Of a DNA stretch of 64,000 bases, positions 41,401 through 50,000 are shown in pieces. Numbering within the stretch: position 1 is the stretch's first letter; each line of letters begins with the position of its first letter. The position numbers and the translations under genes are program-made. This DNA comes from Omphiscola glabra (Eukaryota > Mollusca > Gastropoda > Lymnaeidae), in assembly GCA_964017045.1 (NCBI GenBank), contig OZ024794.1, positions 21,377,316 to 21,441,315 on the forward strand. Reading direction: 5' to 3'. The notes under the pieces are model-generated. The model ran no database searches and had not been told where the DNA came from. It worked only from the letters and a program-made list of their open reading frames with translations.

Positions 41401-44400
41401 CATCACATAGTTCATAGAATATATTGAATAGATAGACAGTTATTTATAGAAAAAAAGAAAGAAACTAAGTGAACATTAAATAGTGGCACTTAAAAATGAG
41501 TGTAGTGACAAAGCTAAATAGAAATCATAACATCTAAGTTATTTATACCTTTAAGCTGCTTGTAAACAGGTTTTAAAGGATCAAGCCAGTGCTGGAAAAA
41601 TAAAACATTATAAATAAAAAAAATACATGATATATATCTATTTTTATCAAATAAATTTTTAATTGGTCGAATTGTTAAAAAATATTTTTTATAGGCTAAA
41701 CTATTAGAAGATAACTTAAAAATAGAAAGAAAATTGACCAACATTAACATACCCGTTGATTTTCTGCATCAACATATCGAAGTCCGAAATAGTCTTTTTC
41801 CACCAAGTTCAGCTTCTCACACACCCTATCAAATAACCATTGACCCAAAGTGTCTTTCTGTAATAAAATATACATTTAATTTGTATAGAAAACTAAAGCA
41901 AATGGTATGAACATAAGAAAGTTCATAAAAATAAAACAATTGCATGGAAAATATAAAACAAGACAAAAAAAGAGGACCTTAGTAATAGTCAGCACATAAT
42001 ACTGTGAAATAAAACCTGTTTTTAAGCTACATGAATTATTCTTAATTTAAGGCATTATCAAATCAATGACAAACAAAAGGGATTGTAATTTTATTTTGAT
42101 TATTAAGTAGAAAGACATATATATAAAAGAGAAACATCAGAAGCCACTTTTAGAGCTAATCCTTTCAAGTTGCAGGTTGACCTTTGAAGTGTTTATGTAT
42201 TGTTATTTAGAACTCACTTCAGAAATAAGTACTTCACTGATAAATCATGATGATGTTCTAATGAAAGGTTTAAAAATGTATTCATCTCGTTATTATTTTT
42301 AATGTAATTTGGCGACTACATTAAATCTACATTAAATGAGAAAATCGATATAATATTTTGCATAATCTATATCAGAGATGCCCAAAAGTCATTTTTGTCA
42401 ATGACAAACAAAGGGGATTGTTAAGTCGAAAATATTGGTCAAGAAGTATATATACAAGAGAAACTGCTGAAGCAACTTTTAGAGCAAATCCGTTCAAGTA
42501 ATATTTGCAGGTTGAAATGTGTAAATCTAATTAAGGTTAATGAAAAAGTTTAACAAGGTAATTTACTGTAAATTAATCATCTTTGTCCCCATCTTTACGC
42601 TCCTGATATTTGATGTGCACTAATTTTTATATTCCTTATTTAGAACGCCCTTCAGAACTAATTACTTCGCTAAAACATCATGATGATGTATGAATGAAAG
42701 GTTTAAAAATATATTCATCTTGATATACTTTTAACGCAATTTAGTTACTACATTACATCTAGATGAGAAAATTGATATCTTTTGCATTATCTATATTCGG
42801 ACATTAACAAGTTTATGAAGTATTTGAAGGGAGGATACTGTATGTTAAAATAATTTTTATGAGAAAAAAACAATGCATTCATAGGGTGAACACTGTCAAA
42901 AGTGTCTGCCCTGTGCATCGCATCCCTTCAGGGTAAAATTCTGGTTGTTTATAGCGTTTTGTGATGAAAAATTTAACTTACACAAATTTATTATGCTAAA
43001 ACAAGAAATTACAATGAGTTTATACAAGGTCTGTTAATACAGATTTTATTTTGGTTGATTGCACTTTCTCTGACTAATTACAACTGTGAAATATTATTAA
43101 ATTATTAGTCATGGAAGAAAAAAATTAATTAAATATTATAATAATAATTTTTCCACTGCCCCACCCCGTCAAGAAAAAAATAACACAAAACAACATGATC
43201 CAAAATTAAGCAAAATTAAAGAAAGATTTGTTTTACAAAACTATATGTGCTGATTTAAAAAAAATAAAAATAGGTAAGGGCACTAATTATAATTAATGAA
43301 ATTTTACTTAGGTTAATACATTTGAAGATCCTAGTTTTTTAATATTTAAGCCTAACAGCTGCAACATTTGATTAAAATAGTAGTGTAGGGTGTTAATTTT
43401 CTATCATGTAAGTATTTTAAGTTTATTCATCATCCTTAACAAATATAATGTAATTTTAAATATACTTAATTCTATGAATGTTGAATTTGAAATAAAGAAT
43501 TTTTTTCCTCACAAATTTGTGAGATAGTTCTTTGATTTTCTAGTTTATACAATTATTTTTGTATATTTTATTTGTTGAAAAATGTTTACTTTTTAAAAAA
43601 ATGACCAATTTTGGGGGGGGGGGGGGGGGGGGTGTTGTGTGTGTGGGGTGTGTGTGTGTGTATGTGTGTTGGTTGGAACAGTAGGATGTTGCAGTAGTTT
43701 GAAATTAAACAAAAAAATAAAAAATAAAAATGCAACTTCACTCAGTAAAAATAAAAAATTTATAAATACAGAATGCCTTTGGTAAATCTATTGCAGGGAG
43801 GATACTGTATGTTAAAAAAAAAAAAATTACCAGTAAATATGTCCTAATCAGAGACCCAAAAATGGCTCCAGACTCTTCTACTACAAAATAATACAAGTAT
43901 TTGTTCAATTTTAAAAAATAAAAATAGTAAAAACTTTGATATATTTAAGCAAAAAGGTAACTATCTGCAATGTTTTTGCCGTCACTATACTTATAATCTT
44001 TTCAGCACAATGAACAGAAAACATAGCAAGACAAGAAATAGAATGCAAATGATAATATTGATAAGTATTGGGACTGATGGACCTGATATTCCAACTGAGG
44101 AATAGCTCCAGAAAACAATACATTGCATAGGTTGAAGACACCTTAGTGGCCATCCGTAAATGATGTCACACAAATTTTTGACCCCCCATCACAAAAAAGT
44201 TAACCCCTCCTCAAATATGGGGTCACAAATCTCTGCACCCCCCCCCCCCCCTAAAAATTCTGTATGTCCACTGGTGTCCTTTACAAGCCCTTAAGAAATT
44301 CACCTCCCATGGTCATCAAATTACTGCTCCTGTGGCAGAAACATTTCACTAGAACATTGGTTTTTAACCAGATGTACAAGTACCTCACCAGCCATGAGAT

Positions 44401-46556
44401 GCGGAAGATCAGAAAATTGTATTTGCTGCCATTGCTAGGTATTGCTGCTTTTAAAAAAAAAAAAAGTTTTTATGCATTTTGATTAGCAGCAGTTAATGTT
44501 TTTCTGGTGAATTTTGTTTGCGCATTATGTGTATTGATATTCCCCCCCCCCTTCTTTATAAAAAGTTAATTAAAGAAATAAAACTACAATAACTAAATTA
44601 TATAATTCTAGCTCATCGAACTTTGGCGGAAGAAATCCTTGAAATTTCCATCTATTAAAGTTACTTGACGAAACATGAACTCAAGTAAAGCACACTTAAG
44701 AATCGCATGAACTATATTAATTTATTACACCTTATTTAAATTAAGAAGATTTCATTTTCCAAAAAGAAAATATTACGCACCCAACGCAACTTGCGTTACT
44801 AAAAAAAAACAATCATCTAGCGTAGTTTTCAGGAATAACATTTTGACACTATCCGGAAATAGAAGCAGTCACACCACAAGCAAAATATATATAAGAGATT
44901 TCATATTTTAGATTTTATTACAATATAATTTATATGGGAAAGGGGGGGGGGGGGGTTTGTGTGTGTGCGTTAAAATGGAGTGGGCCTGCAGCACTGCAAA
45001 AAAAGGTTAAGTATGCCTGCCCTAGAGCATTTACTAAGATTCCCCCCCCCCCCCCCCAATCAACATTCATTCCATCCCACTTCATGTGGTAGTCCTAATT
45101 CTATGACTCCCATCTCCACATTTTGACTTAAATTCTCTTTACTGTCAATTTCACTACATCTATTTTCTCCTCCTCTGTGGCGGCCTGTATCTTGATCAGA
45201 GGGCCATTTTCCCAACCTCCCATGCCTGTACTGATTCTCTTAGTGATCATAGATTTAAAAATAAATAATAGTAATTGTATAAATGTATAATATTAAAAAT
45301 GTATGTAATTTAGGGTTATTGAGTGCAATTCTTTACTATAATATTCCTCTTTTCATATGATGTCACATTGCTTAAGCGCCCCCCCCCCCCATGCGTGACT
45401 TCATTTATGGATGACCCCTGACAAAATAAGTTTGCTTTGGAAATATGTAATAGAATATTAAAACTCGATTTTTAAATTTGATATTTGTTTTGCATCATTT
45501 TAGTTCAATATATGTATAATGTTAGGCTAAATTAACTAAATAAAATGATTTTCTGACATTTTATTTTCCTGTAATTTGGTATATAAAGTTGGGCTAACTA
45601 TGCAGTTGTGACCTCCCAAGACAGGCTGCCAAAAGCAATCCCCAACCAAAATGAATTTAGATTATTTTTTGCCAAGAAGCAGACTTACAGCGTTGATAGA
45701 TTCCCTGCCCGATCCCACTCCTGGATCAAAGTGTTACAAAGACATTGAGGCCTATTAATAACAAACCCAGGTTTGGGTAACCTTTTTGTGCAGAGGACTG
45801 CATGGATATTATTGCATTTTGGTATACCTGCACTCTTTGGTCAGGCTGCATAGTAATTTACAAGTTCTGGACAATACATTAAATACACTTTTAATACATT
45901 AAAACTAATAAAAGGGTGAGGTAGTGATTAACTAGTGAAGAAAGGCTGTAATTGTAGTATTGAATAACATTTTATAATACTATGACATAACTGTTCATAA
46001 CATAGGGCAGGGACTGTCACTCTAACTATAACATCATTCAAATTGATTTTTTAAAGGCTTTTACAGATAGGCCTAATAATAATCATTCACAATTTGTAAA
46101 TTTTATCCAGTTCCTGTGAGGTCTTGCTGGCAAAATAAACGTTTAAGCGGGCTGCATGTGGCCCGCAGGACGTAGGTTGCCCACCACTGAACTAGCCTGA
46201 GATAGTAAAAGTATGCCTACAATCCAATAGTAGGACCATTAGTAATAGTATAATTATAATAATACTAGTAGGTAATTAAAAATTAGGTAAATTCTCTGAA
46301 ACACTTCATTAAGCAGAGTGCTATACTCATTTATGCTCATCCCTTACCAAGCTCGTTCAATTGTTGGGCTCGCCCAGCATATGACTCAGACTCTGCTGTA
46401 GTACTCAAAATTTAATTAAATGACATTCTTCCGACAACGTGTGTTTTTTTTTACCTTGAATGTCAGCTGGATGGTCTCGGTATCATCTAGAAAGCGTATA
46501 TTACTTGTATACTCAGTTTGAGCGTCACTTTTGCTTCGTTTACGGAACACAGACAT
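17009..46556 (-). CDS. FRMD3/FRMD5-like FERM-domain membrane protein, 18 exons, 624 aa
   Basis: Coding exons in order of translation are 46556-46455, 41857-41753, 41591-41549, 39125-39047, 38741-38644, 37085-36965, 36761-36674, 36559-36471, 35385-35322, 34984-34958, 26714-26626, 25823-25746, 25445-25377, 24176-24079, 21971-21954, 21603-21544, 17838-17639 and 17455-17009. Every junction is GT-AG, all phases agree, and the sum is 1875 nt (624 residues plus stop). Residues about 15-302 form a full FERM domain with family-typical blocks [37 protein letters not shown] and [20 protein letters not shown]-adjacent segment ending SKFRFSGR follows, then an acidic, low-complexity linker and one hydrophobic segment at about 562-586. 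FERM domain plus C-terminal membrane segment is the FRMD3/FRMD5 layout; the RDLYHGRLLC- and TYGVDPH-like stretches also fit that pair best. Such proteins are membrane-cytoskeleton adaptors; the role here is inferred. FRMD3 versus FRMD5 cannot be decided by eye. Confidence 0.9.
17491..24729. repeat. Right copy of the 7.24-kb direct repeat
   Basis: This copy carries functional exons 14-17 of the FERM gene. Its right edge is at 24729: after the shared tgaatgcaa the two copies diverge to ttattctg here and gttatcaa after 7241. The offset is 17490 before the C run and 17488 after it. Such near-identity implies either a very recent duplication or an assembly or haplotype artefact. Confidence 0.95.
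17639..25823 (-). CDS. FERM-adjacent and linker exons 12-17 of the FRMD3/5-like gene
   Basis: Exon 12 (25823-25746) and exon 13 (25445-25377) encode the FERM-adjacent region: [18 protein letters not shown], then [13 protein letters not shown]. Exon 14 (24176-24079) encodes [18 protein letters not shown] and more. Exon 15 (21971-21954) is an 18-nt microexon encoding DRRKFN. Exon 16 (21603-21544) encodes [19 protein letters not shown]. Exon 17 (17838-17639, 200 nt) encodes a Pro/Val/Glu-rich linker. Exons 14, 15 and 16 all end in phase 1, and exon 15 has a multiple-of-three length, so it could be skipped without a frameshift. Exons 14-17 lie in the duplicated segment and have near-identical copies at 6591-6688, 4466-4483, 4056-4115 and 149-348. 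Confidence 0.86.
19886..21065. mobile_element. CAGACC-ended non-autonomous DNA transposon, duplicated copy A2
   Basis: This is the same insertion as the one at 2396-3577, copied by the segmental duplication rather than by transposition. It lies in the FERM-gene intron between exons 16 and 17. The C run here has 15 C against 17 in the other copy. Confidence 0.65.
24759..25201. mobile_element. Foldback MITE (MULE-like), 443 bp, with 9-bp target duplication
   Basis: Two arms of about 190 bp are inverted copies of each other: left gtacacgggtaccagaattg, right its complement ending near 25190. Also mirrored are tttgtaagac, caaatgaaagataattgaat and gacatccgaatagcatt. The flanks atcataaaa at 24751-24759 and 25202-25210 form an exact 8-9-bp direct repeat. 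Long inverted arms plus an 8-10-bp target duplication resemble Mutator-like foldbacks; hAT is the alternative. A related truncated element is at 54735-54997. It lies about 30 bp from the duplication breakpoint at 24729. Confidence 0.8.
26299..26376. mobile_element. Very short MITE with AGGGGCCAT ends
   Basis: Left end ttaaggggccatacataag and right end ttttatggatggcccctaa are imperfect inverted repeats about 40 bp apart. The ends resemble those of the 1.3-kb element at 44147-45416 (GGCCATCCGTAAATG), so this may be a minimal derivative. No clear target duplication. Confidence 0.5.
26626..46556 (-). CDS. FERM domain-coding exons 1-11 (lobes F1, F2, F3)
   Basis: Exons 1-3 (residues 1-84) encode the ubiquitin-like F1 lobe. 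It opens [11 protein letters not shown] and contains [20 protein letters not shown]. Exons 4-7 (84-212) encode the helical F2 lobe with [19 protein letters not shown] and the helix [17 protein letters not shown]. Exons 8-11 (213-302) encode the PH-like F3 lobe, from [10 protein letters not shown] to [17 protein letters not shown]. Exon 10 is a 27-nt microexon (DEDTTSSKK) that lengthens an F3 strand loop with acidic and serine residues. For exon 11 an internal AG lies before CTGCTGCTGCC, but starting at 26714 keeps phase 0 and restores the expected GFKC strand, so that start was chosen. The donors of exons 4 (gttggc) and 8 (gtcagt) are weak but GT. Confidence 0.9.
27194..27713. mobile_element. 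Probable hAT-type MITE, 520 bp
   Basis: The left end CAGTGGGTCCCCACCGC pairs with the right end TGTGGTGACCCACTG as imperfect terminal inverted repeats starting CAGTGGG. The flanking octamers do not match, so the target duplication is lost or the end points are slightly off. It is in the intron between exons 10 and 11 of the FERM gene. Confidence 0.45.
28276..28468. mobile_element. hAT MITE with CAGTGGTTCTCAACC end
   Basis: The left end is CAGTGGTTCTCAACC and the right end GGTTGAGAAATGCTG. The flanks atttaaat (28268-28275) and attgaaat (28469-28476) match in seven of eight bases, a hAT-type target duplication. The interior still shows tgtcgccaca and caaaggttgaga, shared with the SPIN-like copy at 61433-61612, so both belong to one family at different degrees of decay. 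Confidence 0.75.
28477..31470. other. FERM-gene intron, no identified features
   Basis: This is AT-rich DNA within the 8.2-kb intron between exons 10 and 11, with a C run near 30155 and A runs. The open frames here are short and resemble nothing I know. Confidence 0.5.
31480..32330 (+). mobile_element. Penelope-like retroelement remnant with GIY-YIG endonuclease region
   Basis: Reading across frames, 31640-31700 gives the Cys-rich PCECN-CETCP signature that precedes the endonuclease in Penelope-like elements. Next come a stretch resembling the Cys-containing GIY-side strand (near 31745-31790) and [19 protein letters not shown] (about 31787-31843), which matches the GETxxxLxxRxNEH core of the GIY-YIG domain. 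In-frame stops show it is dead. Downstream, 32202-32228 (ctgaagaaggctttttgctg and more) resembles the CTGAAGAAGGC-GAAAC tract often present in the terminal regions of these elements. The reverse transcriptase part is absent. Confidence 0.6.
32597..33869. mobile_element. CAGACC-ended non-autonomous DNA transposon, copy B
   Basis: It begins CAGACCTGTTTACCCTC and ends GAGTAAACAGGTCTG and is flanked by an exact six-base direct repeat, tgcagg (32591-32596 and 33870-33875). It shares ordered blocks with 2396-3577, including cagggcagacataatataat and the sequence just inside the right end. It carries a nested SINE/LINE 3' tail near 32880-33100. No open frame of significance was seen. It sits in the intron between exons 10 and 11 of the FERM gene. 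Confidence 0.7.
32880..33100 (+). mobile_element. SINE/LINE 3' tail nested in the CAGACC transposon
   Basis: The segment ends with tgtacagcatggggaacg, cagccctagtctggggtact, gcgctatataagatcaccac and then (TAA/AAT) repeats. The same tail, in the opposite orientation, ends the LINE remnant at 52255-52840, so this is either a 5'-truncated LINE copy or a SINE borrowing that tail. The left boundary is uncertain. Confidence 0.55.
37685..38015 (+). repeat. Dispersed direct repeat, copy 1 (possible solo LTR)
   Basis: It shares ordered blocks with 39455-39767, including gtaagtcaatagcttt, attaattgtaattagcc, tttgttgtgtactgtttt and taaataagagatta. Two real exons lie between the copies, so they are not LTRs of one intact retroelement. 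Confidence 0.65.
39311..39767 (+). repeat. Dispersed direct repeat, copy 2 (possible solo LTR with TATA-like motif)
   Basis: Downstream of 39455 it matches 37685-38015. Upstream, 39378-39386 reads ctatataaag, and AATAAAA occurs at 39618-39624. A TATA-like box followed by a polyadenylation signal would fit a solo LTR, but no TG...CA ends or target duplication could be fixed. Confidence 0.4.
39768..41548. other. FERM-gene intron sequence, nothing recognised
   Basis: Part of the intron between exons 3 and 4. A C run is at about 40810-40825. No exon, RNA gene or transposon end was recognised. Confidence 0.5.
42064..42805. repeat. Imperfect two-copy tandem duplication in FERM-gene intron 1
   Basis: 42064-42373 and 42402-42805 share caatgacaaacaaa, agagaaac, cttttagagc, catgatgatgt, atgaaaggtttaaaaat and gagaaaat-gatat blocks in the same order. 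The second copy has about 100 extra bases. Divergence indicates an old local duplication. Non-coding. Confidence 0.7.
43612..43672 (+). repeat. G run and GT microsatellite
   Basis: A run of about 20 G is followed by a tract of mixed GT/GGT repeats ending near 43670. This could form a G-quadruplex. It is a site where sequencing length calls are unreliable. Confidence 0.85.
44147..45416. mobile_element. 1.3-kb DNA transposon with GGCCATCCGTAAATG ends
   Basis: The left end ggccatccgtaaatgatgtc and the right end gcgtgacttcatttatggat (followed by gacc) form imperfect inverted repeats of about 25 bp. Just inside each end is a C run (44240-44252, 45379-45390), and another lies near 45042-45057; a G run followed by GT repeats is at 44942-44968. 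It has no coding capacity and is probably non-autonomous. Superfamily not determined. Confidence 0.6.
45768..46189. mobile_element. hAT-type MITE, 422 bp, CAGTGGTGGGCAACC family
   Basis: The right end reads gtaggttgcccaccactg and the left end caggtttgggtaacct, matching the common hAT end CAGTGGTGGGCAACC. The subterminal agcgggctgcatgtggcccg is also typical. The flanks aacaaacc and aactagcc agree in six of eight bases, a decayed 8-bp target duplication. It lies in FERM-gene intron 1. Confidence 0.7.
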
Positions 46557-46668
46557 TTTGGGTCAATCTGTTAATTCCAACACAAAATAGAAATATCCCA
46601 CTTGTACGGTTCTGACGCCTTGGCTTTGGAATACGGCATCCACCCGAATCACAGTTAACAAAGTGCTG

Positions 46669-46680
46669 CAAGATGGCGCT
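46669..46680 (+). promoter_or_regulatory. YY1-like site CAAGATGGCG
   Basis: CAAGATGGCGCT contains the AAGATGGCG core of YY1 sites, which are frequent near transcription starts of housekeeping genes in animals. It is separated from the E-box by five bases. Confidence 0.5.
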
Positions 46681-46685
46681 TTAAA

Positions 46686-46695
46686 GTCACGTGAC
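46686..46695. promoter_or_regulatory. Perfect palindromic E-box GTCACGTGAC
   Basis: The ten bases equal the CLEAR/MITF-TFE/USF-type E-box consensus. Location in the shared promoter, six bases after a YY1-like site, makes function plausible. An identical decamer at 54289-54298 is intronic, next to a T run. Confidence 0.55.
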
Positions 46696-47072
46696 ACAAA
46701 TACAAGCCTGATTTTAAATAAATATAAACTACTCATCATGCAATAATATATCAGGATTTTAGAAGTATATGCATAACATAAATTTATAGCATGTTTTCTG
46801 GTTTGCCTTGAAGGTTTAGAGTAGCATAATCATTTAAGTTATATTGATTACTTAGAAATAACAGCGCTGACACATTCCGATGTGTAATGTAAACATGCTC
46901 ATTAAATTTATGTTTTTAGGTCGGGTCAAGGGGGATAGTTCAAAGTTCTTTCACGCATAGTCAAGTTGATGGTGTCTGAACTGCAAACTGTCATAAATAC
47001 CGGTCCCAAGTCTAGTCTAACTCTAATTAAATCATTTTTCCAAGGCGTGGACTGCGTGGAGAAATATACACT

Positions 47073-50000
47073 ATGAAAATCATTATTGTCATGGGGGTCT
47101 GCGGCAGCGGAAAGTAAGTATTTCCTTAGTGTATTATAATATTCAAGCGTTAGTGTCTAAAATCCGAAGTGGTTACCTTTACCGCGGCGGTAAACTTAAT
47201 AACCAAAAGGCTTAACAACCTAATCGACATATGAATAAATGTAGCTAATCCATGGACGTACGTTTGCCGCTGTAACATTTAACTCTTTTTTTGAGATAAC
47301 AGCAGGTCTGCTCAGTGTTTCTTTCAGGCATACCTCCGGGGGGGGGGGCACTGCCCCCCCGGAGCAAGTCAAGTGCCCCCCCGGGGGAAAATGTGTAAGA
47401 AAAAATAATTAAAAAAAAAAAACTACTCTAAATTTAATTTTTATAAATTTTTTAAAAGTTATTGAAATGTGTGCCTTTAATCGATTACAATTATTGGAAC
47501 AAATAAAATATCGCTTTGTTCGATATATATTGATGATCCATAGCGTTCAGGTTAATCTTGTTACAGGCTCGCAGATATCGATTATAAATATGGTATTGTT
47601 TTGAAAATTGGCCGCTCCTGATCATAAGCTAAATCTTACTTTTTCTGATTCGCAGATATCGGTATCTTTTATTTAATTACATTTTGCAGCTGCAAAAGTT
47701 GAAAGACTTTTTAATAACCCTGTATTAAACTACCTTTTCATCGATATAAATGTCTGTAAATTAAATATACCGGTAGTTCTTGCTAAGAAATAAACATGTG
47801 CAATCTGTTTTCAAATGATATTGTAAAATAGTATCATGCTTTAAAAAATCATTTTTAGCAAACATTTTAATGTAGTAGATTGCATAGATGTATGCTGACA
47901 TAGATAAAATGAAAATTTAAAAATAATAATAATTTTAAAACAAAAAATTAGGAATTTACCGGTTACATACAAATAGTGGACATTTCATCATAATTATTAA
48001 ATCGAGTGTTTCTAATTTTTTAACTCAGTTTCGGGAACAGAGTAAAATGATTTTTAAAAATAGTCTTTATTTATTAAATCCCCAATGACTTTTCTCTGTT
48101 AATATAATAATAATAAACAATCTTCCCCAGCTGTTTGAACTATTAAAAAAAATTATTTTAAGATGATAATCCAGTAGAAAGAATATAATATATATTTAAA
48201 CAACGAATAAAAAAAATCGAGTATTTCGATTATCTTGTAAATGCCATTTTTGGTAGTAGTTAAAAAAAATATATGGAATTGATAAAAAAATTGTTTTCAA
48301 GTATAACATCGAAGAGGCAAGTTGTAATGATCTGAAGCAAATTATAGTATTCTAAATTTCTTAATTAACATTTCAATCAACTGAATATTGAGAATTGAAA
48401 CATTAATTTTATACGGAAAAAAATCAAACATTAATAAATATATGAGTCTTTTGTAAACAATTCTTGACTTCTGAACAATTATGTCGGTTACATATGATTT
48501 ATAAATAAATACCAATTTTGAAAACCCATAAAGATATAGTCTTTAGCCCTTTGTACAGAAAAGCTTTTTTTCTTTTTGACTTTGGTGAAACTTGGAAATA
48601 TTTTGAAATAAATGTATGTTTTTGGTTTTTCTTTTTCGTTCAAAATGTAAAACTATTTTAGCATTTCTTTTTTGTGATGGATACCTTTTTTGGAAGGAAT
48701 TCTTTTTTCTTAATTTTAAAAATATTTTGTAGTAAATTCATTATTTTTATATAGTTGATCCCAAAAATATTTTAAAATAATAACTTTAAAAATACATTAC
48801 TTTTCAATTTTAAAAAAAATGTTTGCATACAACACTTAGTCAAGCAGAGAAGTCGCTTGACTTTTTATGGCACCCGTGCTACTTTTCGTTTTTTTCCTTC
48901 CCTACCTAGCAGTAAAAGTTGATAATTTAATGTAATTACAGCCCAACTTTAAGCCCCTAAAATATACGAGGCCCCATACAGCTATGTGGGATGCAGACCT
49001 CACAGGATGGCTCTTAGGTCAAATGACACATAAAATCTTAACTAGCATCTCTCCCGTTGCTCTACAGGTAAGTGTTTAATGATGCGAAACTAAATTTAAC
49101 TACGGTATGTAAAAAAAAAATGCATTCTTGCATTTTGAATTTATCAAAAAATTTCCGGGGCCTATAAAGTTTTAAGGGGCGAGTCTAAGCTAAGGAGTAT
49201 CTCTCGATAAAAAACATACCCTAAGGGCTCCCGATTGGACTGAATTTATTTAATATTGTGCTGGTGGAAGAGTTAGTGATGTTTGGTTATTATCGTTATT
49301 TCTAGCGCTTCAACCCAAATATCTGAAATGTTTACATCAGTGGCGCTTCGTCCCATTTAGGGCCCTGGCCTGCTCCACCCCATTCTTCCATTGGGATCGA
49401 TCCATCGCTTTACAACTCCATGTGCGAACCCCAACCTTTGTAAGCCCTTCTCTACATCGTCAATCCATCTCAGTCTTGGTCGACCGGTGAGCCGTCTGCC
49501 CCTAGGTTTATGCCTGTAGATCGTTTTTGTTGCTCCAGAATCCGGCATCTTTTCAATGTGTCCTGCCTAGGGCAGTCTGCATTTTTTATATTGTTGTGAC
49601 TATGGATGGGTATTTGTACAATTGATATAACTCTTAGTTTGTACGGATTCCCAAAACAAAATTGTCTATCATCGGGTCATATATTTAGCAGGTTCTCTGC
49701 TTTTCTGGTAGGAACCAAGTCTCACTACTGGTCTTGTGATAGTGGTGTACTGCCTTCTTTGTTCCCTTAGCGAGATTTTTGCTTTGAAGTAGCTTTTGTA
49801 AATTGAAATAAGAACGGTTGCATGCTGTTATTCTTTCTTGCACCTCCGATTGTATTTCCTCTTGCTTATTTATAGTCACCACTAGATATTTGAAAGTAGC
49901 TACCCTCTCAAAGGCGTAGATGTTCATATTGATGAAGTCATCAGTGCGTATTTCCTGACATTATCATAAGTATTGCCTTCGCTTTATTTACATCAAGACC

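Larger units (their letters stand above)
46557..47072. promoter_or_regulatory. Head-to-head promoter shared by the FRMD3/5-like gene and gluconokinase
   Basis: The two start codons (46556 on minus, 47073 on plus) are 516 bp apart, so both transcripts must start within this interval or in undetected upstream exons. It is richer in G+C than the surrounding DNA in its FERM-gene half. It contains caagatggcgct at 46669-46680 (YY1-like) and the palindrome GTCACGTGAC at 46686-46695. No TATA box at a useful position was evident, as is usual for bidirectional housekeeping promoters. Confidence 0.65.
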
